A stretch of 12,344 nucleotides of DNA, taken from the NCBI GenBank assembly GCA_964356195.1, contig CAYHGP010000024.1, positions 1 to 12,344 of the forward strand, in the 5' to 3' direction. Position 1 is the first letter of the stretch, and the number at the start of each line of letters is the position of its first letter. A program made the position numbers and the translations under genes. This document shows positions 1 to 6,511 of this stretch, in pieces. Origin of the DNA: 2-02-FULL-48-14 sp964356195. Its GTDB lineage: Bacteria; Patescibacteriota; Gracilibacteria; UBA1369; 2-02-FULL-48-14. A model generated the notes under the pieces. The model was not told the DNA's origin. It was given only the letters and a program-made list of their open reading frames with translations, and searched no databases.

Positions 1-359
1 ACGGAGCTGAAGAAGTTTTTGAGAGAGTCGAGGGCTCCTGTTTTGGCAACGGCAACGTTTGAGTCTTGGCTAACGGTTCCGGCTGCGTTCATTGCAACTG
101 CGGAGAGTTGGCCACGAGCGGGGCTTGCGCTGGAATCGGGAGACAAGACCGGGTTCAGCATGGCGACGGTATAAGTTTCTACGGTTGCTTCATGGAAGCC
201 CAGGAAGTTTTCTCCGAGTCCAAAGACATCGAGTTTCTTCAAGGTGTCGACGTTCATGGCGGCGCCATAAGATGGAAGACCCATGAATGTAAAGACGAAT
301 GCGGCCATTACGCCGAGGCGTACTGTTTGGCTTTTGAGAGCGTGGGATAGAGATTTCAT
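1..359 (-). CDS. Exported protein of unknown function, N-terminal part (runs off left edge)
   Basis: An open frame starts at ATG (complement of 357-359) and reads to the window edge for 119 codons without a stop, so the gene is truncated by the window. The N-terminus is a typical Sec signal peptide: a basic stretch (MKSLSHALKSQTVR), a hydrophobic core (LGVMAAFVFTFMGL), then a likely cleavage site near PSYGA-A at about residues 29-34. The mature part begins around MNVDTLKKLDVFGLGENFLG and is rich in Ala, Ser, Thr and Val with no motif I recognise. It has its own promoter immediately upstream and follows the tuf terminator, so it is a separate unit and not part of the fusA-tuf operon. There is no Shine-Dalgarno; only AAAGG almost touching the ATG. 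The function is unknown, and the plus-strand frame over the same bases looks like a shadow. Confidence 0.75.
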   Translation of the reverse strand, partial: MKSLSHALKSQTVRLGVMAAFVFTFMGLPSYGAAMNVDTLKKLDVFGLGENFLGFHEATVETYTVAMLNPVLSPDSSASPARGQLSAVAMNAAGTVSQDSNVAVAKTGALDSLKNFFSS

Positions 360-386
360 GCCTTTTGTTTTAAATGATATCTGGTA

Positions 387-415
387 ATTGTACCATAAAA
401 CTCTGAAATCTTCAA
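387..415 (-). promoter_or_regulatory. Sigma-70-type promoter for the left-edge exported protein
   Basis: On the minus strand, TTGAAG (410-415) is followed by a 17-bp spacer and TACAAT (387-392). TGG directly before the -10 gives an extended -10 (TGn) element. Predicted transcription begins near 380, leaving a leader of about 20 nt before the ATG at 359. It lies between the tuf terminator and the gene, as expected for an independent unit. Confidence 0.7.
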
Positions 416-433
416 CTCCTCTTGAGGGCAAAC

Positions 434-463
434 AAAAAGCCCCGCATTGCTGCAGGGCTTTTT
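434..463 (-). terminator. Rho-independent terminator after tuf
   Basis: Read on the minus strand, a 13-bp stem (AAAAAGCCCTGCA against TGCGGGGCTTTTT, with one G-U wobble) closes a GCAA tetraloop of the GNRA type and continues into TTTTTGTTT. It starts about 11 nt after the tuf stop codon. The A-tract opposite also gives a T-run on the plus strand, so it could act in both directions, but no plus-strand gene is nearby. Confidence 0.9.
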
Positions 464-473
464 TAGTTTCAAA

Positions 474-1661
474 TTAGTCAGTGATCTTGGCAACCACTCC
501 GGCTCCAACGGTGCGTCCTCCTTCGCGGATGGCGAAGCGAGTTCCGTTCTCAAGAGCTACGGGTACTCCGAATTCCACTTGCATGGTGACGTTGTCTCCA
601 GGCATAACCATCTCTACTCCGGCAGGGAGTTCAATAGTTCCTGTTACGTCCGTCGTTCGGATGTAGAACTGAGGTTTGTATCCTTTGAAGAATGGAGTGT
701 GTCGTCCTCCTTCTTCCTTAGTCAATACGTATACCTCACATTCACATTTTCGGTGAGGCTTGATGGAACCGGGCTTAGCAGCCACCTGTCCACGTTCAAG
801 TTCTTCACGTTCGATTCCTCGGAGGAGGAGTCCAACGTTGTCTCCGGCCTCTCCACGGTCGAGAGTCTTGCGGAACATTTCAACTCCGGTAACCACTACC
901 TTGCGGGTGTCCTTGATTCCAACGATTTCAACTTCTTCGTTGATGTTGATCACTCCTTGTTCAATACGTCCGGTTGCTACGGTTCCACGTCCTTTGATGG
1001 AGAACACGTCCTCGATAGACATCAAGAATGGCTTATCGAGCTCACGCTTAGGCTGAGGAATATATTCATCAAGAACTTTCAAAAGTTCTTCAACGCAGTC
1101 TCCGGCAGGTCCCTTAGGATCTTCGAAGGCCTTGAGAGCGGATCCCTTAATAATAGGAGTCGTGTCTCCAGGGTATTCATATTTGTTCAATAATTCGCGG
1201 ATTTCCATTTCGGAAAGTTCAGCGATTTCAGGGTCAGCAATATCCATCTTGTTCATGAACACTACAACGTAAGGTACGTTAACTTGGCGAGCCAAGAGGA
1301 TGTGTTCACGAGTCTGAGGCATTGGTCCGTCTGCTGCTGAGACCACGAGAATGGCACCGTCCATTTGAGCGGCTCCGGTGATCATGTTCTTAACGTAGTC
1401 GGCGTGACCTGGACAATCCACGTGAGCGTAGTGACGCTTTGCAGTGGTGTATTCCTGGTGAGAAGTAGCAATGGTAATACCACGTGCTTTTTCTTCAGGC
1501 GCGTTGTCGATTTGATCGTACGCGATTACCTTGTTATCTCCACCAAAGCGCGCTGCTGCGACGGCGGTGAGTGCCGCTGTTAATGTGGTTTTTCCATGAT
1601 CTACGTGACCAATGGTTCCCACATTTACGTGCGGCTTGGATCTATCGAAAGTTCCTGCCAT
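474..1661 (-). CDS. tuf: Translation elongation factor Tu
   Basis: EF-Tu delivers aminoacyl-tRNA to the ribosomal A site as a GTP-bound ternary complex in the cytoplasm. The 395-residue length is normal for the family. The GTPase motifs are complete: P-loop GHVDHGKT (18-25), switch I RGITI (60-64), DCPGH (82-86, with the catalytic His at 86), NKMD (137-140) and GSAL (173-176). The beta-barrel domains II and III follow, including GRGTVATGR and the C-terminal RFAIREGGRTVGAGVV. Switch I reads GITIATSH where E. coli has GITINTSH, an Asn-to-Ala change at residue 65. The gene follows fusA at 87 nt with its own promoter in the gap and ends at a strong terminator. No Shine-Dalgarno precedes the ATG. 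The stop codon is TAA. Confidence 0.98.
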   Translation of the reverse strand: MAGTFDRSKPHVNVGTIGHVDHGKTTLTAALTAVAAARFGGDNKVIAYDQIDNAPEEKARGITIATSHQEYTTAKRHYAHVDCPGHADYVKNMITGAAQMDGAILVVSAADGPMPQTREHILLARQVNVPYVVVFMNKMDIADPEIAELSEMEIRELLNKYEYPGDTTPIIKGSALKAFEDPKGPAGDCVEELLKVLDEYIPQPKRELDKPFLMSIEDVFSIKGRGTVATGRIEQGVININEEVEIVGIKDTRKVVVTGVEMFRKTLDRGEAGDNVGLLLRGIEREELERGQVAAKPGSIKPHRKCECEVYVLTKEEGGRHTPFFKGYKPQFYIRTTDVTGTIELPAGVEMVMPGDNVTMQVEFGVPVALENGTRFAIREGGRTVGAGVVAKITD

Positions 1662-1706
1662 ATCCGTTAGGGATTAAAAAATTAAATGGCTATTTGAAGC
1701 GAGCGC

Positions 1707-1735
1707 ATTGTAGAGGAGATAAAAGCCTTATGCAA
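1707..1735 (-). promoter_or_regulatory. Promoter in the fusA-tuf gap, driving tuf
   Basis: On the minus strand, TTGCAT (1730-1735), a 17-bp spacer and TACAAT (1707-1712) lie in the fusA-tuf gap. The predicted start near 1700 gives a leader of about 39 nt. The leader contains TTAATCCCT (complement of 1669-1677) 7 nt before the ATG. tuf can therefore be transcribed separately from fusA as well as by read-through, since no terminator is visible between them. Confidence 0.65.
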
Positions 1736-1748
1736 GCTGAATTCTCAA

Positions 1749-3836
1749 CTAATTCTTCACGCCTCGATCCGCTTTGATTTTAGCAACCACACTGGACGGA
1801 GCTTCAGCGTAGTGGCTGAATTCCATGGAGTAGCTTGCGCGGCCTTGAGTCATGGAACGAAGGTCGGTTGCGTAACCGAACATTTCGGAGAGAGGCGCGG
1901 TGCATTTGATGACCTTGGCCATTCCACGATTTCCGGTTTCTGCAATTTGCCCACGCTTGGAAGAAATGTTTCCCATAACGTCTCCGAAGTAATCTTCAGG
2001 AGTTACGATTTCCACTTTCATAATAGGCTCGAGTAGGATGGGTTGGCATTTTCCGGCGGTGTCTTTGAAAGCCATGGAACCGGCCATCTTGAACGCCATT
2101 TCGGAGGAATCCACATCATGGTAAGAACCGTCGTACACTTCTACCTTCACGTCCACCATCGGGTAACCGGCCACCACTCCACGAGTGAGAGCTTCTTGAA
2201 TTCCTTTGTCGATAGGGTTGATGTATTCACGAGGAATACGTCCTCCAATTACAGAGTTGATGAACTCATATCCTTTTCCGGTTTCATTAGGGAACATACG
2301 GATCTTACAGTGACCGTATTGTCCACGACCTCCCGATTGCTTAACGTATTTACCTTCTCCTTCTCCATCCTTCTTGATGGTTTCTCGGTAAGCCACTTGA
2401 GGAGCGCCCACGTTGGCCTCCACATGAAACTCACGACGCATACGGTCCACAATGATGTCCAAGTGAAGTTCTCCCATTCCTGCGATGAGGGTTTGTCCGG
2501 TTTCTTCATCGGAAGAAATTCGGAACGTAGGATCTTCTTCGGCGAGTTTTTGCATGGCCATACCCATTTTTTCTTGATCGGCTTTGGTCTTAGGCTCAAT
2601 GGCGATTTGGATCACCGGTTCAGGGAAGGTGATGGATTCCAAAATAATAGGATGATCTTCATCGGAAAGTGTATTTCCGGTGAAGGTTCGTTTGAGACCA
2701 ATGGCGGCCGCGATGTCTCCGGCTTCCACGGTTTTGATTTCTTCACGGGTGTTGGCGTGCATACGAACGAGACGTCCGATGCGTTCCTTCTCTCCGGTGG
2801 TGGTGTTCAAAACGTAAGAACCGGCATCCAATTTTCCGGAGTAAACTCGGAAGAAACAAAGTTTTCCAACGAAAGGATCGGTAGCGATTTTGAAAGCGAG
2901 GGCGGAGAACGGTGCGTCTGCATCCAAGTGACGTTCTTCTTCTTGCTCGGTGTCGGGGTTGATTCCTTTGACGGAACCTACGTCGAGAGGAGTGGGGAGG
3001 TAGTCGTAGACTCCATCGAGAATGAGCTGAACTCCCATGTCTTTGAGTGCGGAGCCACAGAATACGAGGTAGAGCTTGCTTGCAACGGTTCCTTTGCGGA
3101 GTCCGCGTTTGATTTCTTCAATAGTGAGGTCTTTTCCTTCGAGGTATTTGTTCATGAGTTCGTCTTCTTGCTCAGCGGCAGCTTCCACCATTTTGGCTCG
3201 GTAGTCTTCCACTTTCTTGGCCATGTCTTCAGGGATGGGGATTTCAATAATGTTTTCTCCATGTTTCCCTTCGAACTTGAAGGCCTTGCGTTCCACCAAG
3301 TCGATGATTCCGGAGAACGTGCTTTCTTCTCCGATGGGGAGTTGTACGGCAACCGCGCTCTTGGAAAGACGTTCGTGAATGGAAGCGAGGGACATATAAA
3401 AGTCCGCTCCAATTTTGTCCATTTTGTTTACGAAAGCGATGCGGGGAACGTTGTATTTGTCCGCTTGACGCCACACGGTTTCGGACTGAGGTTCTACTCC
3501 TTGTGATCCGTCGAATACGGCTACGGCTCCATCAAGTACACGCATGGAACGTTCCACTTCAACAGTGAAATCCACGTGACCGGGAGTGTCAATAATGTTG
3601 ATTCGAATATCTCTCCAATAACACGTGGTTGCGGCAGCAGTGATCGTGATTCCACGTTCTTTTTCTTGTTCCATCCAGTCCATAGTTGCAGCCCCTTCGT
3701 GTACTTCACCAATCTTGTGGCTGCGTCCGGTGTAAAACAAAATACGTTCGGTGGTCGTGGTTTTACCGGCATCAATGTGCGCGGCAATACCGATGTTACG
3801 TAAATGTGCGAGATCGACGACGTGAGCTTCAGCCAT
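1749..3836 (-). CDS. fusA: Translation elongation factor G
   Basis: EF-G is the GTPase that drives translocation of tRNA and mRNA and, with RRF, ribosome recycling. The 695-residue protein has normal length. Domain I carries AHIDAGKTT (19-27), RGITI (61-65), DTPGHVDF (83-90, catalytic His 87) and NKMD (137-140), with the SAL motif in CGSALKDMGVQ and YLPTPLDV after it. The family blocks of domains II-V follow, including GMGELHLDI in domain III, the GYPMVDVKV region in domain IV, and ITPEDYFGDVMGNISSKRG near the C-terminus (here VTPEDY). It has its own near-consensus promoter and is cut off from rpsL-rpsG by three unrelated genes, unlike the usual str operon. The leader is T-rich and lacks a Shine-Dalgarno. 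It ends with TAG. Confidence 0.98.
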   Translation of the reverse strand: MAEAHVVDLAHLRNIGIAAHIDAGKTTTTERILFYTGRSHKIGEVHEGAATMDWMEQEKERGITITAAATTCYWRDIRINIIDTPGHVDFTVEVERSMRVLDGAVAVFDGSQGVEPQSETVWRQADKYNVPRIAFVNKMDKIGADFYMSLASIHERLSKSAVAVQLPIGEESTFSGIIDLVERKAFKFEGKHGENIIEIPIPEDMAKKVEDYRAKMVEAAAEQEDELMNKYLEGKDLTIEEIKRGLRKGTVASKLYLVFCGSALKDMGVQLILDGVYDYLPTPLDVGSVKGINPDTEQEEERHLDADAPFSALAFKIATDPFVGKLCFFRVYSGKLDAGSYVLNTTTGEKERIGRLVRMHANTREEIKTVEAGDIAAAIGLKRTFTGNTLSDEDHPIILESITFPEPVIQIAIEPKTKADQEKMGMAMQKLAEEDPTFRISSDEETGQTLIAGMGELHLDIIVDRMRREFHVEANVGAPQVAYRETIKKDGEGEGKYVKQSGGRGQYGHCKIRMFPNETGKGYEFINSVIGGRIPREYINPIDKGIQEALTRGVVAGYPMVDVKVEVYDGSYHDVDSSEMAFKMAGSMAFKDTAGKCQPILLEPIMKVEIVTPEDYFGDVMGNISSKRGQIAETGNRGMAKVIKCTAPLSEMFGYATDLRSMTQGRASYSMEFSHYAEAPSSVVAKIKADRGVKN

Positions 3837-3866
3837 AAAAAAAGTTAATGTAAAAAAAGCCTAGGC

Positions 3867-3894
3867 ATTATAAGGAAGCCATAATAGAAGTCAA
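3867..3894 (-). promoter_or_regulatory. Strong sigma-70-type promoter for fusA(-tuf)
   Basis: On the minus strand, TTGACT (3889-3894) is followed by 16 bp and a perfect TATAAT (3867-3872). This is the best consensus match in the window. Predicted transcription starts near 3860, giving a leader of about 24 nt. The leader has two runs of seven T (complements of 3852-3858 and 3837-3843) around ACATTAAC. The -35 box sits only about 15 nt after the doxX stop codon. Confidence 0.85.
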
Positions 3895-3908
3895 CGGGAA
3901 GGCCAATC

Positions 3909-4400
3909 CTATTCCAAGAACGAGTATTTTTTAACCCACCAAGTGCCGCTCCATACTTTTCCAAGTCCCAGCGTTTGACCCGCTTTTACTTGAGGGAGAA
4001 TAAGGAGGACGAGAATATAAATAATATGTTCGTCGAGGATTGGATTGTTTTCCGGAGGCAGCATGGAAGACCACATCATGAGCATGAGCAGAGCGCCCGC
4101 CCCTCCTGCAATTTTCATATAAACTCCCAAAATGAGGGAGAGGCCGATTCCCAAGAGACCGAGCATGAAGAGCCAGTCTACAACGGCATTTCCGGCTAAA
4201 CTTTGGTAGAACGAAGCGAGAGGACCATGCACTGCGTTTTGTAAAAATCCGGTGGTGGGAGAACCTCCGTTGAGCCAAGAGTTTTCTGCTGCTGTTGCGA
4301 AGCCCAGGCCGAAAGTTTTGTCCAGAAAGGCCCAGAGGAAAATAAATCCCATGGCGATGCGAAGACCGGCAAAGGAATAATCAAGTTTATTCGTTTTCAT
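3909..4400 (-). CDS. DoxX-family integral membrane protein
   Basis: The 163-residue protein has four predicted membrane segments, at roughly 10-33, 73-93, 96-113 and 125-137. It shows a pattern I associate with DoxX-like proteins: GLRIAMGFIFLWAFLDKTFGLGFAT (12-36), NGGSPT (44-49), VDWLFMLGLLGIGL (74-87) and NPILDEHIIY (119-128). DoxX relatives include the small subunit of thiosulfate:quinone oxidoreductase and many uncharacterised membrane proteins linked to redox stress, so a quinone-linked or redox role is possible but not shown here. It overlaps the 3' end of the upstream lipoprotein gene by 14 nt in another frame, implying translational coupling. No terminator is seen before the fusA promoter. 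The stop codon is TAG. The family call is good; the exact reaction is unknown. Confidence 0.85.
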   Translation of the reverse strand: MKTNKLDYSFAGLRIAMGFIFLWAFLDKTFGLGFATAAENSWLNGGSPTTGFLQNAVHGPLASFYQSLAGNAVVDWLFMLGLLGIGLSLILGVYMKIAGGAGALLMLMMWSSMLPPENNPILDEHIIYILVLLILPQVKAGQTLGLGKVWSGTWWVKKYSFLE

Positions 4401-4923
4401 CAGTGGTGAGGTTAAGGAAGCTGTCCAAAGTGTCCACCAAATCGTTATTGGATTCGATGAAGGTGGTGTAATTGAGGTGCAGTGTTTCGTCCATCGGCTT
4501 CACTTGAGTGATATCCTCTTGGTAGGCTGTGGTTCCGAAGTAAGTGAGCATTTCGGAATAACTTTGCAGGTATAAATTGCCGGCGCTTGTGTAGGTTTGA
4601 ATTTCCGTGCGAACAGCATTTTGTTGTTCCGTGTTTCGGCTTTCGAGCGTGAGGAGCGTGTTGATTTCCGCGAGATATTCGATGGCATCGTTGTAAGAGT
4701 TTTGCATTTCGGTGATGTCGAATGTGTCTTTTTCGGTGACGACCTCTGGAAGTGTTTCGTTGTAGATGGTGGCTGTTTCTTCTATGGCAAGGGAGGTCGC
4801 GTTGATTTTTTCCACAATCAAATTGTTGTACTCGATTTCTCCGTACTTACTAAAAAGCGAACAGCCGCTAAAAATTAGGGCGATCGAAAGAAAAGCGAGA
4901 GAGGGGAGAGTGCGAGATTTCAT
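4387..4923 (-). CDS. Predicted lipoprotein of unknown function
   Basis: The 178-residue protein starts with a type II signal peptide: MKSRTLPS, a hydrophobic stretch LAFLSIALIF, then FSGC with the lipidated Cys at 21 (near-consensus lipobox; Phe at -3). The mature part is acidic, rich in Asn, Thr, Glu and Leu, and looks mainly helical with no Cys or catalytic motif. It is probably anchored to the outer face of the cytoplasmic membrane. The gene is first in a two-gene unit with the DoxX-like gene, whose start lies inside its last codons (14-nt overlap). That suggests the two products are made in fixed ratio and may work together at the membrane. A promoter lies 24 nt upstream. There is no Shine-Dalgarno. 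The family is not recognised. Confidence 0.8.
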   Translation of the reverse strand: MKSRTLPSLAFLSIALIFSGCSLFSKYGEIEYNNLIVEKINATSLAIEETATIYNETLPEVVTEKDTFDITEMQNSYNDAIEYLAEINTLLTLESRNTEQQNAVRTEIQTYTSAGNLYLQSYSEMLTYFGTTAYQEDITQVKPMDETLHLNYTTFIESNNDLVDTLDSFLNLTTDENE

Positions 4924-4946
4924 AATGGCGTGATAAGTTCGGAAGT

Positions 4947-4975
4947 ATTGTAGTCACTTTTGAGTAGGTAGTCAC
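4947..4975 (-). promoter_or_regulatory. Promoter for the lipoprotein-doxX unit
   Basis: On the minus strand, GTGACT (4970-4975), a 17-bp spacer and TACAAT (4947-4952) lie upstream of the lipoprotein start. The predicted leader is about 17 nt. Both boxes overlap copies of a direct repeat (GTAGTCAC on the plus strand), so a regulator binding the repeat would occlude the promoter. The -35 box matches TTGACA at only 4 of 6 positions. Confidence 0.55.
4950..4975. repeat. 8-bp direct repeat in the divergent promoter region
   Basis: GTAGTCAC occurs at 4950-4957 and again at 4968-4975 on the plus strand, a period of 18 bp. One copy overlaps the -10 and the other the -35 of the minus-strand promoter. 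It could be an operator, or simply the result of two promoter-like boxes. No further copies were noticed nearby. Confidence 0.5.
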
Positions 4976-4985
4976 TCGAGGTAGG

Positions 4986-5014
4986 TTGACTGAACTCATG
5001 GAATGTGGCAAAAT
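4986..5014 (+). promoter_or_regulatory. Promoter for the plus-strand methyltransferase
   Basis: TTGACT (4986-4991), a 17-bp spacer ending in TGG, and CAAAAT (5009-5014) form a plausible extended -10 promoter. The predicted start near 5021 gives a leader of about 14 nt to the ATG at 5035. Its -35 lies 10 bp from the -35 of the opposite promoter, so the two units probably compete for or share control. Confidence 0.6.
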
Positions 5015-5034
5015 AACCCGGCTTTAATTTTATT

Positions 5035-6039
5035 ATGATGAAAAATACTCCGAGTGAAGATTTGCAGCGTCTCATGTGGGAGTTTGTTGTAAAGGATGGA
5101 AAGGCACCCGATCGTCAAGCTGGTGACCTAGCTTTTCGGTATGCCATGTTGGTGAACGATACCATGGGTGGACAAATGCAGGTTTTTAAGGAACTTCCTT
5201 CTGTTGAGACTCATACTTCTCATGGGGTTTGTATCAGTCCTAAGGAAGCGAGTGATCTCTTGAACCGTGATAAGGAGCGAACAAGAAGTTTTATTTTAGG
5301 GCTTTGGACGGCGGTTTGGGAGGTGAAGCTTCGCAAGCCGGGGAAACGGGTTGAGGTCTTGTATGTTGGGACCGGACCTTTTGCCGGATTGGCTTTACCG
5401 GTGGCGGCTCATCAGGGGATTAATGTTGCTGTTCACGCGGTGGACATTCATCAAGCTTCCTTGGATTTTATGGATAGGACTGTGCTGGCTTTTGGTGTAG
5501 AAGAACACTTCCCCACGCGAATTTGTGCCGATGCAAGTACTCTTCGTCTGGAAGATCATCTCTCGGTGGAGCCGGATATTATTGTGGCGGAATGTATGAA
5601 TATTGCTTTGCTCACCGAACCGCAAGCGGCGATAATGCTAAATCTTTTACCCCAGTTACCGAGTGATGTGCTTGTGATCCCCGAACGCATTGAAGTGAAA
5701 CTTGGATTTCAAAGGGAAGGGGAGGGCGCTCGGGAGGCTGTGCCATTTTTTGATTTGAGCAAAAGGGGAGTCACTGTTGATGCGGGCGAGTTTGATGCTG
5801 GAAACCACACCGTTATCGGAGACTTTGAGGTTCCAGAAAGTGAGTCCGGACGGCCTTGGAGGCCTTATTTGGAAACGGGGATTCAGGTTTTCGGATCTCA
5901 AGTTTTAGCTCCCGGAGATTGTTTTATTACAGGCCCTGTTTTTCTGCCGGAGCTTCCCGATAAAGATATCAAAAAACTCAAGCTGGCGTATCGTCTTGGT
6001 GCACTTAAGGTCTCGGGACTCTGCCAAAATTGGGAGTAA
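5035..6039 (+). CDS. Class I SAM-dependent methyltransferase with PRMT-like double-E loop
   Basis: The 334-residue protein has a Rossmann methyltransferase core: motif I VEVLYVGTGPFAG (106-118), the acidic post-I residue in AVDIHQ (Asp137), ADAS (Asp166), and DIIVAECMNIALLTE (181-195) followed by LPSDVLVIPERIEV. Glu186 and Glu195 are nine residues apart in a context like the 'double-E' loop (SExMGxxLxxE) of protein arginine methyltransferases. LLNRDKERTRSF (75-86) resembles the helix before the PRMT core. The C-terminal third looks beta-rich, like a PRMT barrel, but no THW motif is present. It is therefore PRMT-like in fold, and the substrate is unknown. It is the only plus-strand gene, with its own promoter, and converges on rpsG with a 1-nt gap. 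ATG at 5038 is an alternative start. There is no Shine-Dalgarno. The methyltransferase call is firm; the PRMT relation is likely. Confidence 0.8.
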   Translation: MMKNTPSEDLQRLMWEFVVKDGKAPDRQAGDLAFRYAMLVNDTMGGQMQVFKELPSVETHTSHGVCISPKEASDLLNRDKERTRSFILGLWTAVWEVKLRKPGKRVEVLYVGTGPFAGLALPVAAHQGINVAVHAVDIHQASLDFMDRTVLAFGVEEHFPTRICADASTLRLEDHLSVEPDIIVAECMNIALLTEPQAAIMLNLLPQLPSDVLVIPERIEVKLGFQREGEGAREAVPFFDLSKRGVTVDAGEFDAGNHTVIGDFEVPESESGRPWRPYLETGIQVFGSQVLAPGDCFITGPVFLPELPDKDIKKLKLAYRLGALKVSGLCQNWE

Positions 6040-6040
6040 A

Positions 6041-6508
6041 CTACTTCTTCTTGTTGAAGCGAGCGTAGTGAGCGAAGGCGCGGTTGGCTTGAGCCATACG
6101 TTCCACGTCGTCTTTCTTTTTTACTGCGGAACCGTTTCCGTCGGCAGCTTCGAGAATTTCCATGGTCAAACGTCGAGCCATAGGCATCCCTTTGCGTTTG
6201 CGGGCTGCTCCAATAATCCAGCGGAAAGAAAGCATACGTTGACGCTTGGGAACCACTTCAAAAGGAACCTGGTAAACAGCTCCTCCAATACGTTTTGGAC
6301 GTACTTCCATAGCAGGTTTTGAATTTTCAATAGCACGAAGGAACATTTCTTTTGGATTCTTGTGTCCACGCTTTACCAACTCTTCGAGCATATCGTTGAA
6401 GATGCGTCGAGCAGTCGTCTTCTTCCCTTGAGTCATGATCGTGTTGATGAACTTTTCGCTGGTCTCATCAGAATCTGGAGGAACGTAAGTTGTGATTTGT
6501 TTCTTCAT
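6041..6508 (-). CDS. rpsG: 30S ribosomal protein S7
   Basis: S7 nucleates assembly of the 30S head by binding the 3' domain of 16S rRNA and lines the E site. The 155-residue length is normal. Diagnostic blocks include EVRPKRIGGAVYQVPFEV, RWIIGAARKRKG.PMARRL, GSAVKKKDDVERMAQANRAFAHY. The N-terminus (MKKQITTYVPPDSDETSEKF) lacks the usual MPRR beginning. The start is 3 nt after the rpsL stop, so S12 and S7 are translationally coupled. The short gap leaves no room for the intercistronic S7 autoregulatory site known in E. coli. The stop (TAG) is 1 nt from the methyltransferase stop on the other strand, and no terminator is visible. Confidence 0.97.
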   Translation of the reverse strand: MKKQITTYVPPDSDETSEKFINTIMTQGKKTTARRIFNDMLEELVKRGHKNPKEMFLRAIENSKPAMEVRPKRIGGAVYQVPFEVVPKRQRMLSFRWIIGAARKRKGMPMARRLTMEILEAADGNGSAVKKKDDVERMAQANRAFAHYARFNKKK

Positions 6509-6511
6509 AGA

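Noticed and set aside
66..350. 94-codon plus-strand frame at the left edge
   Set aside because: It overlaps the minus-strand signal-peptide gene, which has a promoter and convincing N-terminus; the plus frame has neither.
447..1193. 248-codon open frame on the plus strand opposite tuf
   Set aside because: It is antisense to conserved EF-Tu coding sequence and begins inside the terminator hairpin; a shadow.
2043..3506. 487-codon open frame on the plus strand opposite fusA
   Set aside because: It lies wholly antisense to a complete fusA gene; its composition (many Phe, Ser, Val, His) is what reversed codons of the minus-strand gene give, and it has no recognisable motif.
3852..3866. GCCTAGGC palindrome followed by T7 as a terminator upstream of fusA
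   Set aside because: The palindrome has no room for a loop, so no stable hairpin forms, and it lies just after the fusA -10 box, where it would block its own gene.
6030..6050. Terminator at the convergent rpsG/methyltransferase junction
   Set aside because: The genes are 1 nt apart and neither strand shows a hairpin with a T-run there.
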